Notes: generated by a model from the sequence alone, not told the origin. DNA of 64,000 bases from Nilaparvata lugens (GCF_014356525.2 NC_052505.1:54054379-54118378); one strand, 5' to 3'. Counted from the stretch's first letter, positions 22,008 through 33,808 are shown. A program made the numbers and translations.

Positions 22008-22597
22008 TATCAAAATCTGATGGGTAAACAAAATCCCTATTTGAAAGAAATTTATAGGTCCAAAGTGGAATAATAGTCTAGTATCGCCAAATGTGATAAC
22101 GTTATTATTAATTATTAATTATTAATCATTCTACAAGAACTACAGCAAATTTTGTTAGAGTGAGTGTTGAGTTTAAATGAGCTCATTCAACCAAAGGCCT
22201 TAATCAGTGAATTGGGGAATTATTTAAAAGCTCTATACGAATCTGGTTTAAGTTTGATAATTTCGCAACGTGTCAAACACTATAATATATTCAATAAGAA
22301 CTCTTTTCATGAATATATCTGATAATATATATAAAGCTCATTCCCGTACATGGCTCGAATCCATACCCTGAGATTTCAAATGATTTTTTTATTGATTGGA
22401 GTATGATTATCATATTGAACCTATAGACTGAACAGGTTCCAATTTGTTAAATCCTGATTTGACCAGAAGTTTCACATATCAGTATCAATAAATATATATT
22501 GTCACATATCAAAATCTGATGGGTAAACAAAATCCCTATTTGAAAGAAATTTATAGGTCTGAAGTGGAATAAGTCTAGTATAGCCAAATGTGATAAA
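22008..22597 (+). repeat. Two about 92-bp direct LTR-like repeats flanking repeat C
   Basis: ATCAAAATCTGATGGGTAAA... runs to GCCAAATGTGATAA at 22008-22100 and again at 22507-22597, with only a few differences (GGTCCAAAG against GGTCTGAAG; AATAATAGTC against AATAAGTC). The first copy follows a purine-rich tract and a TGTGTAATG start, so it looks like the beginning of an LTR. Repeat C lies exactly between the copies. Confidence 0.85.
22103..22499 (+). repeat. Repeat C: internal fragment of the 2.2-kb dispersed repeat
   Basis: Aligns with 33833-34241 of repeat B in the same orientation: ATTCTACAAGAAC, TTTAAATGAG, AAAGGCCTT, CAGTGAATTGGGG, TTTGCAACGTGTCAAACAC-like and CCATACCCTGAGATTT in order. 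Lacks both ends of the family, so it is a partial copy. Confidence 0.85.
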
Positions 22598-22639
22598 ATT
22601 TTAAAAGATTAGATAATATCAGGTATCATGGCTGAAATT

Positions 22640-23190
22640 AGTACAGCCGAATAGCGATAGAAATGATTTGCTACTTATATAATATTATATAAAGTATTGA
22701 AAATTTGTCCCATTAGTTCTTTGCAACTGGGAATAGAAGATAGTGCCAGTGTCATGTGAACATGGAGAGGAAGTTTTTTGAATAGTATGTTGGCCAGTGA
22801 TGGATTGGCTAGAGATCCATCCAGCTGAGAATTCTGGTACATTACATTGGCTACAAACTCAGTATAAGATTGTCAACTTCTACTGTCATAAGTGCATGAA
22901 ATAATCTCCGATGGTGCATCCAATTGTTTATGCTTGCTCCAATATTGTTGCAGGAACTGGGAGAGGAAGTCGTCTAGGCTCTTAGGGTCTCGCATCCAGC
23001 TCTGGGAAGAAATCAGTGGCTCCCCGAGTAGAAGACTGTTCAAGCGGAAGTGCCATACTAACCAAGGGGTAGGTACCAACTCCTAAATGACTCTTATTTG
23101 ATCTACAAATGGCCTGGGTTGCATGTAGCGATATGAATTATAAAATTTCCCAAGGTTTTTGAAAAGCTGAGCTCCGCTTACAAGTTCCAT
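22640..23190 (-). pseudogene. Inverted Gypsy gag fragment
   Basis: The minus strand encodes the same Gag blocks as 19040-19560: RPFVDQIR, LVPTPWLVWHFRLNSLL, GEPL, FLQQYWSKHKQLDAPSEIISC, then after a stop EFVANVMYQNSQLD and LFKKLPLHVHMTLA. The order is collinear with the plus-strand copy, so this is an inverted homologue and not chance. It sits directly before the plus-strand pol, against its transcription direction. Stops at two places; non-functional. Confidence 0.75.
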
Positions 23191-23194
23191 CGGT

Positions 23195-24353
23195 ATATTA
23201 TAATGAATTTGGTCGGCTGGAATATTCCCTTAGGCGCTGATTTCCTACAATACTTCCGAACCTGTTTAAATTACCACACACTAAAATTTCATGCAAGTCA
23301 TGAAAATACAACTAACGAAATTGTTACACCTCTCAGTTTAAAAAGACATCAAGAAGAAAATCTGATTGTACAATTCACATACCACATGGAAGGCGTTCCC
23401 AGGACTTGGGGCATCCACAAAATTGAAGAAACCATGGAGCATTTCGAAGTGTTGAGCTTAACAGCAACCAACAATAATGATATTGATAAAGATCCCACCT
23501 CAGAAGAACTGTTAGAAGGATTACTGGATAGAATTGACCATTGTACCGAGTGGGATTCAGATACAAAAGACAACATTGCAAGAGTCTTCATTGAAAACAG
23601 AGACATCTTCTCAGAGCAGCCCGGTCTGGCCAAACACTTTGAATGCCAACTCAAAGTTAAGCCATATGGAGCATACTATCAAAAATCCTATCTTATTTCA
23701 TTCACGTACCACCCACCGGCTATAGCAGAGATGAATAGAATGCAAGATCTAGGGATTATTGAACCATTGAGCTCACAGTACAGCTTACCAATTGTATGTG
23801 TTGCTGAAAAAGATGGCACCATGAGATTGTGTCTAGATGCCCGAGTGCTTAACAGTATTTCGGGGGACGATTGCAAAGGTCCTGATCAAATAGAGCAGGT
23901 ACTTCAAACTTTCAGTGGGAGAAACGTATACTCTACAATTGATCTAAGTGCAGGTTACTGGCAAATCCAGATAGCACTGGAATTGAGAGACTATCGTTTC
24001 TATTTAATGGGAGGAACTATCACTTCAACCACTTAGCGTTTGGATTGAGGAATGCCATGGCCATATTTATTTTTTGCCTCCACCAAGCTGTGGGAGAGGA
24101 CATCACGGACTTCTGCACGCTTTACGTGGACGATGGACTGATTTCCTCAGCAAATATTAAGGATCACTGTCAACATCTGAAAACAGTATTCCATCATCTC
24201 ACCTATTGCAGGTTCAAGCTGAAGCTATCAAAATGTGAGTTTTCTGTGCGACAAGTTAAGTTTTTTGGACACATCATTACCCCAAACGACATCTCCCAAG
24301 ATAGCAGTAAATTAGAAGCCATCAGAAAATCTCCCTCACCCACCAATCGCTAA
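23195..24353 (+). pseudogene. pol: Gypsy-type pol: protease end and reverse transcriptase
   Basis: The first residues (NIPLGADFLQYF) look like the C-terminal Gly-x-Asp-Phe-Leu box of the retroelement aspartic protease. After a spacer, RT shows PGLAKHFECQLKVKP, RMQDLGIIEPLSSQYSLPIV, KDGTMRLCLDAR and YSTIDLSAGYWQIQI (motif A, catalytic Asp). A frameshift near 24030 leads into FWLRNAMAIF-like sequence, and LYVDDGLISS (catalytic YVDD, about 24122) and FFGHIITP follow, with a stop at 24353. Catalytic residues remain, but the frame is broken. Confidence 0.85.
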
Positions 24354-24818
24354 CAACTCCAAAAATTCATAGGATTCCTTCAATTCTACAGGCGTTTCAA
24401 CAGCCACATGTCGCATTATATGGCACAATAAGGTCATGTGCTATTGGCAAACAGAGTATGAAAATGGACAGAGATGGAAGAAAAAGTATTTCAAGAGTTG
24501 AAGTAAGCTTTCCTCGAAACAGTTGTCTTGAGTCATCCTGACATGAGCCAACCATTTTATATAAATGTGGATGCCTCGCATTACGCCATAGGAGCGGAAA
24601 TATTTCAGAGAAATATAGAAGAGGACAAAGGAGTATCAGCATTTTTTAGTAAAACCCTAAATCCAGCACAGAGATGTTATTCAATTACAGAAAAAGAGTT
24701 ATTAAGTATTGTAGAAATTTGTAAGAAATACCGCACACTGTTGCTAGGAAATAAAATCTTCATTAACATTGACCACAAAGCTCTTACATTTTTCAAAACA
24801 GCTAAACCGAACCATAAT
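24354..24818 (+). pseudogene. Gypsy-type RNase H, 5' part
   Basis: Continues from RT with FIGFLQFYRRFN-like connection sequence and stops, then from 24528 FYINVDASHYAIGAEI (first catalytic Asp), RCYSITEKELLSIVEICKKYRTLLLG (catalytic Glu) and INIDHKALTFF (third Asp). It is interrupted at 24819-24824 by the miniature Polinton and resumes at 27203. Confidence 0.85.
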
Positions 24819-24824
24819 AGATTA

Positions 24825-25262
24825 AGTAGGGGTAAAGTGAGAATACTGCCCCAAAGCTGCCCCAAACCTGGCTCAAATCTGCCCCAAATCTGATTCTTGG
24901 TTCTAACCTTGCCCAATCCAATGTAATCTGATCTAACCTAACCTAGCCATACCCCTAATCTCACAATAAACCTCAAATGAAGATTTCCTACTTTTTTGGA
25001 AAAAAAAAACTAGATCCAGCTTTTTTTTTATTTCTTGAATAACTGAGAAACCGTTAATTTTACAAAAAATCTACAGGAGTAACTTTTTCCAGTAAATCTA
25101 ATAACAAATCCATTGACACCCCATTTGTCAAGATTGAACAAAAAATAAGGATCTCATGGGAAAACTAGATCCAGCTTTTTTCAATTTCTTTAATAACTAA
25201 GAAACCATTAATTTTACAAAAAATCTACAAGAATAACTTTTTCCAGTAAATCTAATAACGAA
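24825..25262 (+). repeat. Left terminal inverted repeat of the miniature Polinton
   Basis: The outer part holds GCCCCAAA-type short repeats. The inner part holds two diverged copies of a unit starting AACTAGATCCAGC (about 25008 and 25162), plus a third, worn copy just beyond the repeat (about 25296). Nearly identical to the reverse complement of 26761-27196. Confidence 0.9.
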
Positions 25263-25435
25263 TCCATTTGTCAAGATTGAACAGAAAATATGGAAAAAGT
25301 AGATCCAATTTCTTGAATAACTAAGAATAATTTTTTTCAGTAAATCCATTATTTGTCAAGGGGATCCTAACTCTGAAACTGAGCAACAAGCATTTTTATG
25401 TTGAGACCCTTTCTTAAGCAAACCTCAGCACTAAA

Positions 25436-25468
25436 CCTCCCCCCCACAAGGGGGGGGGTTGGGGGGCT
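25436..25468 (+). other. C-run / G-run hairpin
   Basis: C7, a four-base loop ACAA, then G9 TT G6. It can form a perfect GC hairpin or, on the G-rich strand, G-tract structures. It lies inside the miniature Polinton just inside the left terminal repeat. Confidence 0.7.
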
Positions 25469-25626
25469 TGACCCTCTGCCTTTAACCTGAACTACTTGAA
25501 AACTCACCTCAGGTCGTATTGAGAAGAAAAAAATATATAATAAAAATAGATCATGAGTGTTGATAAATTTGGTCGATATTTGTATAATAAAGATAATAAT
25601 AGAGATATTAATGTTATATCAAAAAT

Positions 25627-25824
25627 TTGATTCAGAATTTTTTCCATTTTTTACAATGTATACCATTAGCTGCAACTTTCATACCAAACATCAATCTCAA
25701 TAATGAAAAAGAATGGAAGTATATGACTGATCCAAACTTAATCCAACAATTCTCACTTTCCTCTGGAATCTCTTTCAAAGAATGGTATGGAAAAAATGTG
25801 ATAAATATAGGTGAAAAATCTTAG
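25627..25824 (+). other. Short open frame in the miniature Polinton
   Basis: Sixty-five codons beginning ATGATTCAGAATTTTTTCC-like (a non-ATG start is possible), with DPNLIQQFSLSSGISFKEWYGKN in the middle. I do not recognise it. It may be a scrap of another capsid-module gene or chance. Confidence 0.2.
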
Positions 25825-26172
25825 GTTTAGGTGAGTACACCCAGAAAAAAATTGTAGATGTAGGTGAGTACACCCAGAAAAAAATGTAGGTTTGGTTACC
25901 AAGACCAAGAACATTATTCAACTTTAATGAAAAATCTAAGCTCATATGGATAGCACTATATCATCACAGTCAGTATTTTGCTTTGAAAGAAGCTGATAAA
26001 TTGAATAATAATATAAAATGCTTTAAAATTAAATTTGAAGAAAATGGTTGAGATCAAGACAAGAACAATTCTACAAATCAATGGGATGATACTGAAGGTA
26101 AAATATTGATACATTTGTAGATAATACTTTTGATTTGAATATTGTCTAGTTCTTTGTTATTTTATAGAAGAT

Positions 26173-26745
26173 TTATAATACTCTTTTTACTGTTCCACTC
26201 AGTGGTGTATATTCAAACTCATTATCATAGAGGATTAAACAGTAGGCACTGGTTTTTTCTGAGAAATTATTTGTTGTTTCCAATGTCAACTTTATGTCTA
26301 TTGCACCAGATTTCAATAGTTCATTTCGCTTACTACAGTCTATAACAACCAATGGTGCATATTCATCAAATGTTTCATACTCAATTGATGTACTGCTGTT
26401 ATAAGGATAGTATTCATTTTGGAATTCAGAGAACATGTGATACAATAAATGTTTATTACCAACAATATTTTCATAGGGGAATGATTGAGCATTTAAATAG
26501 AGATTAACATTGTTCAGATTACAGAAATCAAAATGTGACCTGTTAGCAGTTATAACATTATTCCTATTCTTTTGAAATCCAAGAATAATGAATCTAGGTT
26601 TCAATATGTTTGGAGTCGTCTTAACTGTCCATTGAAGATTGGTAGTTTCAGGTAATTGTGGAAATTCATGCAATTCCCATGATCTGAATGGAATGGTAAT
26701 TGGTATATCACTATGTGTTAAACTCAGCAGATCAAGACGTTATTA
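26173..26745 (-). pseudogene. Probable Polinton major capsid protein, C-terminal fragment
   Basis: The minus-strand frame is open from the inner edge of the right terminal repeat (about 26745) to a stop at 26173. An internal ATG at 26673 gives 166 codons, but the similar sequence starts earlier (IPFRSWELHEFPQLPE). Blocks that I associate with a common insect protein thought to be a Polinton/adintovirus double-jelly-roll capsid are KPRFIILGFQKNR, HFDFCNLNNVNLYLNAQSFPYEN, PLVVIDCSKRNELLKSG and SAYCLILYDNEFEYTPL. The N-terminal half is cut off at the terminal repeat, so the gene is truncated. Assignment rests on remembered family pattern and on context (AG...CT termini, 6-bp duplication). Confidence 0.55.
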
Positions 26746-26760
26746 TAATATTACGATACC

Positions 26761-27196
26761 TTCGTTATTAGATTTACTGGAAAAAGTTATTCTTGTAGAT
26801 TTTTTGTAAAATTAATGGTTTCTTAGTTATTAAAGAAATTGAAAAAAGCTGGATCTAGTTTTCCCATGAGATCCTTATTTTTTGTTCAATCTTGACAAAT
26901 GGGGTGTCAATGGATTCGTTATTAGATTTACTGGAAAAAGTTACTCTTGTAGATTTTTTGTAAAATTAACGGTTTCTTAGTTATTCAAGAAATAAAAAAA
27001 AGCTGGATCTAGTTTTTTTTTCCAAAAAAGTGGGAAATCTTCATTTGAGGTTTATTGTGAGATTAGGGGTATGGCTAGGTTGGGTTGGATCAGATTACAT
27101 TGGATTGGGCAAGGTTAGAACCAAGAATCAGATTTGGGGCAGATTTGAGCCAGGTTTGGGGCAGCTTTGGGGCAGTATTCTCACTTTACCCCTACT
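26761..27196 (-). repeat. Right terminal inverted repeat of the miniature Polinton
   Basis: Reverse complement of 24825-25262 with very few differences. Homology stops inward of the word TTCGTTATTAG at 26761. Confidence 0.9.
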
Positions 27197-27202
27197 AGAT
27201 TA

Positions 27203-27300
27203 TTGAGATGGTTTTCTCGCCCTACAGGAGTTCAACCTCGATCTCACACATTTACCAGGGAAACAAAACCAAACAGCAGATTTTCTGTCATGAGAACTAG
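27203..27300 (+). pseudogene. Gypsy-type RNase H, 3' part
   Basis: Continues the RNase H after the Polinton derivative: LRWFSR, then, after a one-base shift, LQEFNLDLTHLPGKQNQTADFLS, ending in a TGA. The His-x-Pro-Gly-Lys and Ala-Asp-x-Leu-Ser boxes are the usual end of the domain. Confidence 0.75.
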
Positions 27301-27589
27301 ATGCTGCCTACTGTAATGACACAAATCTGAAATGCTATGTGATGGAAATGGATGAAAGCGTGCCATACCCCAAGAATATTCAGCCCAGAGTTTACAGGAA
27401 AACCATGATGCCCAGAAGAATCCAAGATGCACAAAGAGAAGTCCCCAAGTTGTCTCAAATCCTGGAATTACTGGAGAACCAATCATCTGAACCACCTGAT
27501 TACTCATGACAGTACACATGATACCGAGGATTCCTCTTTCACCGTACTACACTACAAAACTATAACTGGCAAATTATCATCCCAATAAA

Positions 27590-28672
27590 GATAGCTGAGG
27601 AAGTGATTAAAGAAACCCATGAAAGAATTTGTCATTTTGGCATGAGAAAGACAGTATGTACACTGAAAGAAACGTGTTATTTCAAAGGCATGCACAAAAA
27701 AGTAGCAGAAGTGTTAAGAGCCTGCGACCTATGTCAAAGAACGAAACATCTAAAATATCAAGTCAGAGGAGGAATGATACTGTTCCTGCCAACTGCTCCA
27801 TTGGAATCAGTGTCAGCCGACATTTATGGCCCTCTACCTATGGCACAGTATGGATATAATTATAAATTCGTGTTAACATGTATATTCTCAAAGTACACCA
27901 TGTTTTTCCCAATCGGCAAACTAACAGGAGAAGCCTTAGCCAATTGTGTAGTAAATGAATGGACCTCCCAAGTAGAAAAGCCTAAACACATTCTGTCAGA
28001 TAATGCATCATATTTCTGTAGTAAACAATGGAAAAGAATACTCGACCTGGCTGACATTGAATCATCTCGAACTTCCACATATTCTCCCAGCTCGAATCCA
28101 GTAGAGCACCATATGGCAGAGATTCCCACGATTCATGAGGGCATACTGCTCTGATACTGCATCATATAGTATACTACATCATCTGATACTACATACTACA
28201 TCAATGTTGGGTTAGATATTTGCCATTCCTAGAAGAGTGTTTCAACAACTGTATGAATGAAAACACAGGATATACCCCGGTTGAAATTATTTTAGGGGAA
28301 AGAAACAAAATATTCATTCAGCAATTGATAGACTTCCTACCATTGAACGCTGCAAATTATCCTAACCTAGACATCTTTCACATAGTACAACAGTGATTAG
28401 GAAGGTCAGCGACCTCACAGAAACACTACCAAGATAGCAAATTGAAACATTTCAAATACAGTGTCAGAAATGAAGTACTTTTAAAAAGTCATAGTCTCTC
28501 GAATGCTCTAGAAAAAGCTTCAAGAGAATTCTTTAGTATTTATACTGGCCCATATAAAGTCGCAGCTATAACCAAACATAACACCATTCAACTGTACAAA
28601 GAAAGCAATAAGCCAAATTCAACTTGGTGGGAAAATATCTCTAACCTTAGGCCGTATTATTGTGCTGCTTGA
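27590..28672 (+). pseudogene. Gypsy-type integrase
   Basis: Integrase joins element DNA to the chromosome. Frame 27603-28154 has an HHCC zinc domain (HERICHFG ... CDLCQ), the core with SADIYGPLP (first Asp), LSDNASYF (second Asp) and SSNPVEHH (catalytic Glu), then a frame break with extra TACATC-type short repeats near 28155-28205. The remaining core and the C-terminal domain follow, with KYSVRNEVLLKSHSLSN, FFSIYTGPYKVAAI and WWENISNLRPYY, to a stop at 28672. Catalytic residues are present but the frame is broken. Confidence 0.82.
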
Positions 28673-31600
28673 AGATAAGGAAGGTAAACAAAAATATCAT
28701 AATTGAATTGTTTACTCACACTACCAGATCTGGATAATATGTACCTATTCCGAGCACAACACAACACAGTTATTCAGTCAACAAGTTATCCACCTCGATC
28801 AGCTGAGTCAGCACCTGAAATATGAGAAATGAAAAATTTAGAAGTCACCTATACATTCTTCATCACCAGCTCCAAGAAGGGGACACCAAAATGGATAATT
28901 AGAAACTTGGAGTCATTAAACAAAAAACCAAGATTATAATCATGAACCATGAGTACTGTTTCTCAGCGTTTAATGCCGCACATTGTGTCGGCATGTGTCA
29001 CATATTGCTCCGTGGAGTGGCATGAGTGTGCACTAGAAGAATAACAATAACTAGAGTTATTGGATTGAAAAACCAAATGAACAGTTGGAAAATTTGTGGT
29101 TATGAATCTGTACTTTGTAGTTATAAGTTTGGTTGACTTTCATTTGTTTTGTCGGAGCATGGACGTCACTGAGTTCAGAGGGTCCAGGCAGAGTAAACAG
29201 TGTATAGACAAGATTGGTTTGAAAAAGTAATTAGCTAAATTGATAGGTTGGCAGTCTACAAAGGTAGCCGAAGTAGGGACTGTAAATTTCCAAATGAGCA
29301 CTGTAGGTGGGAATGTAGTGTATTAAAATTAAATCTAATTCAGTAATAAAATGCAGTTCAGTTTGAATCTGCCTACTTTGATCAATGCTGTCACTAGGAT
29401 CAGGCAGAGATATAAATTTATGAGTGAGTTCACCCTCCAAATAATAACCATTATACTTATAGGTTCTAGTACCTGTGTTACAGTTGGAAGAGAAATCAGA
29501 TGGCAGTCAATTTTTATTTGATTTGGGAGGATATCTCTAATAAAATGTTTTTTTATTTGATATGAATATTGACTACCATCTACCATCAGAAGAAATAATG
29601 TTCTAATAATGAGTAGGATACTCGAAAATATCTGACTACTGCAAAACAGGTCGTGACCTGCACGATCGATATGTGTCAGTCAAAAAAGAAAAAATTGAGA
29701 TGAATTCAGAGTGAAAAGATAATATAAATATATTATGGAAAATATTCTCAGACAGCAATAGATAGAATAGATAGAAGATCAGATTCTACAAAATATAATT
29801 TCCAACTGATAAGGAGTGAATATTAAATGATAGCAAATTTGAATCTTCAAATGATAAATACTGTAGGAAAATTTAATAATTTCTTATTGATTAAAATGAG
29901 ATGGGTGATAGCCCTTGGAAAGGGTCATAAAACATACAAAATTAGATAGGTCAAGTAGGCTAATGCAAAACTATAATTCGAAAATAGAATATATGAATAG
30001 ATAAAAATATTTTCAGGGTGGGGTTTTGCTCAAGGAGAGCAAAGTTCCGGCTAAGTACAGCATGAATATTAAAATTTACTCATTGAAATGAAAATCATTT
30101 ATGATAATTTTATACCCTTAAATCTACAGTCATGACTCTCCCCAAATTGACAAATTTATATGCTGTATAATTTTCGTAGATTAGCGGGTATCCCCTTTTA
30201 TATGTTCAAATAACTTATGTAGACTTTTGAATCTGTTTTCTGTTCTCAAAGTATGTTCGGTCGTAGAATATATAGTTCCGGCTGGATCCTTCACGCATGG
30301 CGAAAACGTCGAACAGTCCTCACTATTAAAATTTTGGGGTTTCTTTAAATGAAATCGCAAAAATTAATATCACAGATTACTATAGGAACTTTAGTACGAC
30401 TTTTAAAAGAGAAAAGACAAAGATTGAATCACATTAGAACAGGAATTGAAGCTTTTAAACAATTAAGTATGTGGACCAGGTCTGTATCCCACTGGTGATT
30501 TCGGAAAAATGGCCACCAGTCCTCTTCTTCTAATTTCCACCTGAGTTTCTTCTTGGAAATTAATATTGCCAAATTTACATACTAATTCGGGATTGGTCAG
30601 ATTCTGTGACGTAACCAATATGCCAAATGGGTGGTGGAAATGTTACCAACTTTAAAGCTTTCAAATGAGTAAAATTCCTTATTGTAAGTTGTTCTAAATT
30701 ATTATTAGGTTCCATAAAAATATAAAAATGAATTATATAAATTCATCTATCACAATATACATTTGTTAAATAACTTCAAGAGTAGCCAATGATTTGTAGA
30801 ACATGGACATAATTTTATAACATAGAGTAGAAGTATAAAAACATATAACAATACACATGCCTGTAATAATAATATTCATAATAATAAATAAATATATCTC
30901 TTTTGTTTACATAGTTTTTTATGTGTTAGAATGTCGATACCCATTCATTACATATAAGCTAATTTGTATCTTGTATCTATAATAAATATAGCTTCATGAC
31001 AGCTAATAAATAAAAATTTAGGCCCATTCGGCATAAAAATTATAATATGAAAAGTAAAAAAACTAATATTATATAGCTGTTGCGAGCAATTATTAATCAA
31101 ACTGCCTTCTCAATTGGCTAGTTGTTGACAAGTCAGCTTTGGTCGGTTTTGGGTTATGTATTGTTTCAATTCTAACCTTAAAATATTGAATTACTGATCA
31201 AAACAATAAACATCACTAATACATACAGTCTTTCAGTTGATAAGTTCCTGAAAGCTATATAATTACTGATTTATCAGTTTTAGCCTTTATAGGTCAGATA
31301 ACTGTCGTTTATCTGCCTTAGATAAGATTATATGGTTCTTTCACAGTGATGGAATTTATTTTGCTTGTATAACGGTCTATAAATAATCTAAGTTATAATT
31401 CAGGGGCTGTACAATCATTGGGTACATCACAACTTGCAAACTAATACTAAATAGAAATTACTTCAATTAAGAGCCAACTTACCCAACATCCAAGAAATCA
31501 TCAAGATCGCGACAGATGAGTTAATAGAAACCGGATAAAAAAATCGATCGGTCCCTGTCGTTGTCATGAGCACAAACAACCAGTTCCAAATGAATCGTGA

Positions 31601-31997
31601 CATTCCCAGACTCACCATTTTCAAAATATTCAGGTGTCATAAATTTTTTAATTATGTGTGAGATATAATGAAACTTATATTATTACAATTTATATGTTAT
31701 CTAAAAGAAAAAAAAGTAAAGTTATCTGCCAAGTAATATAACCGCACTGTTCAATTGAGTTATATTGAGCCAAACTTTCATGTGCTTTAACAACTAAGAA
31801 TCTCTTTATGATGAACGACCAAAGACTAGCTATTTTATTTATTGATTATTTATTGTATAGATTAGCAAGCTAGATTATTTATTGTATCAAAGCTATCAGG
31901 TAACAGTACATTTGATACTCTTCCTAGCCTTTGACAATAATAATATCTTCTATTACTTAGATGTATTCCATTTCATAGTCTCAATAACTTTGGGATG
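28673..31997. other. Non-coding AT-rich stretch, one unrecognised minus-strand frame
   Basis: Downstream of integrase I see no LTR with a partner copy. On the minus strand 29586-29231, two overlapping frames joined by a shift (with QYSYQIKKHFIRDILPNQIK and ISLPDPSDSIDQSR) could be a decayed gene, but no family is recognised. From about 29600 to 31997 there is only AT-rich sequence, apart from a small palindrome CAGGTCGTGACCTG (about 29649). Confidence 0.35.
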
Positions 31998-32791
31998 TCA
32001 CAGTACTAATAGATTTTAGTAAGGCATTCAATAGCATATTTCATCTCACTTTACTCTATAAACTCAGAAATTCAGGTTTTTCCAACTCCACTGTGGCATG
32101 GGTGAGGTCCTATCTTCAGGGTCGGTGTCAGTGTGTGAGAGTTGGGGATGCCTCTTCACAGTGGCGTGAGGTGAACAGAGGAGTTCCTCAGGGTTCGATA
32201 TTGGGTCCTCTGCTGTTCAGCATCTACATAAAATATGTGAAGAGCACTTTACTTACGACCAGACATCACCTGTATGCTGACGACTTGCAAATATACCGGC
32301 ACTGCAAGAAAAATGACTTCGACATCACAGTTGATGAAGTCAATGCTGACTTGACTCATTTAGTACGATGGGCTGAGAATAATGGACTGAAAATTAACGA
32401 GAGGAAATCGAAATCTATAGTGATAGATTACTCAAGACTTTAAAACACAATTGACATGTCTAACGGACTATACATAACATTGAATAACGTACAATTGGAA
32501 TACAGTTCTGACATGAAAAATTTGGGACTCACAATGACAAGGACTCTTGACTGGACCAGCCACGTGACTCAAACTTGTAACAGGGTCATTGGGGGGATCA
32601 TGACATTGGAGAGGATCTCTGACTTCATTCCTTTTCCAACAAATGCTATGCTGGTCAAGACTCTGATCTCCCCGATCTTCAACTACTGTGACATTGTGAC
32701 TCTTGACATGACAGTTCAACTTCTGCAGAGGATGCAGCATGCACATAATTACTGTGTTCACTTTATCTTTAACCTGAGACGTGACGACCAT
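31998..32791 (+). pseudogene. LINE copy 1, reverse transcriptase part (split by repeat B)
   Basis: RT of a Jockey/CR1-group LINE, 5'-truncated in the fingers region. It starts with VLIDFSKAFNSI and includes W-VRSYLQGRCQCVRVG, NRGVPQGSILGPLLFSIYI and YADDLQIYRHCKK (catalytic YADD, about 32275). A stop at 32441 is followed in a second frame by LGLTMTRTLDWTSHVTQTCNRVIGGI and the region ending FNLRRDDH. There the sequence switches to repeat B; the continuation is at 35030. Non-functional. Confidence 0.85.
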
Positions 32792-33749
32792 TATGACCAC
32801 CCATTTTGACATCATAAAAGAATTCAGAGAAAACAAACTATCTATAATAGAATTGTGAAAATGAATGAACAGTTAGCTTAGTCGAGGTAGCACTCTAATA
32901 AAATCGAATCTTCTTCATGATAAGGAGCAGTGTTACTATCTATAAAGTGATAGGAGAACCATGAAAATTATAATTATGCATTAATGAGAATTCTTTGGCA
33001 GGAATCAAATTATAAAGTGACTTAGTTTATTAATTGGCAGATTATAAGAAGGAAAAATACTTGTACAATTTGAGGTTAGAATCCATTGTTTTGATTTAGT
33101 TCATCACATGATCCTAGATCAGTCGACAATTTATCGATTTATTATGCGAGCAAATCAGCTGACTGATCACTTGACTATTATGAATTGAATTATATTTTAC
33201 TTGGATGATTATCAATAATATTATATGTTAAAGAAAGGTTTATGTAATGGAAAAGCAATGATTATTATGTTATTCGAATATTTATTGATATATAAAAAGT
33301 ATGAAGAAACAAGAGCATACAAAGCTCACATTGAAAAGTAGATGTATTCATTATCATATTATCATATAATTATTGAGATTTATTTAATTGAAATTCTCTC
33401 AGGCTGTTATATAAGTTTTTCAAGTATAATATTATTCATTTTTGTATAACAAAAGCTGAGGAAACCCTGAATCTTAAGTAACCAATCATATCACGTTGTA
33501 CAAAGACTAGAGAGCCAATCATATGAGGGCTTAGAAATTTTAGAGGAAAAGATGAAGATTTTTCCAAGATATGCTCTCTCTGGCTTGTGATCTCGACCAA
33601 TACGGCAACAAAATGGTGATAGGGTCTCTTTTCAATTAATTTAAAAAGCATCAAGCCAGTCCCTTTTGTTAATGTCAAGTATTTGTAAATAATGTTTGAT
33701 TGTTTGTGAACTCAGTGTTTGTTTAAGAGTTCTTAATTTTAAATTATTC

Positions 33750-33808
<59 letters not shown>

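Larger units (their letters stand above)
19024..22102 (+). mobile_element. Gypsy-type element, gag side plus 3' end with LTR start
   Basis: Degraded gag (19024-20360), then sequence with hydrophobic short frames (20461-21514), a G-rich tract before TGTGTAATGTATC (about 21998) and about 100 bp of LTR-like sequence cut by repeat C at about 22103. No RT or integrase lies in this piece; related pol sequence appears only at 23195-28672, so this half is deleted or rearranged. Confidence 0.55.
24825..27196. mobile_element. Miniature Polinton/Maverick (2372 bp) in the Gypsy RNase H
   Basis: The 6-bp word AGATTA occurs on both sides (24819-24824 and 27197-27202). The element begins AGTAGGGGTAAAG and ends with the inverse, CTTTACCCCTACT. 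Removing the element with one copy of the duplication restores the RNase H frame across the join, which fixes the borders. Six-base duplications and AG...CT termini are Polinton hallmarks. Terminal inverted repeats are about 437 bp (24825-25262 and 26761-27196). The interior holds a probable capsid-gene fragment on the minus strand but no polymerase or integrase, so this is a non-autonomous deletion derivative. Confidence 0.85.

Noticed and set aside
29231..29586. Minus-strand frames as a retroviral-type envelope
   Set aside because: No Cys framework, fusion peptide or signal; orientation opposite to the nearby pol. Kept only as an unrecognised frame.
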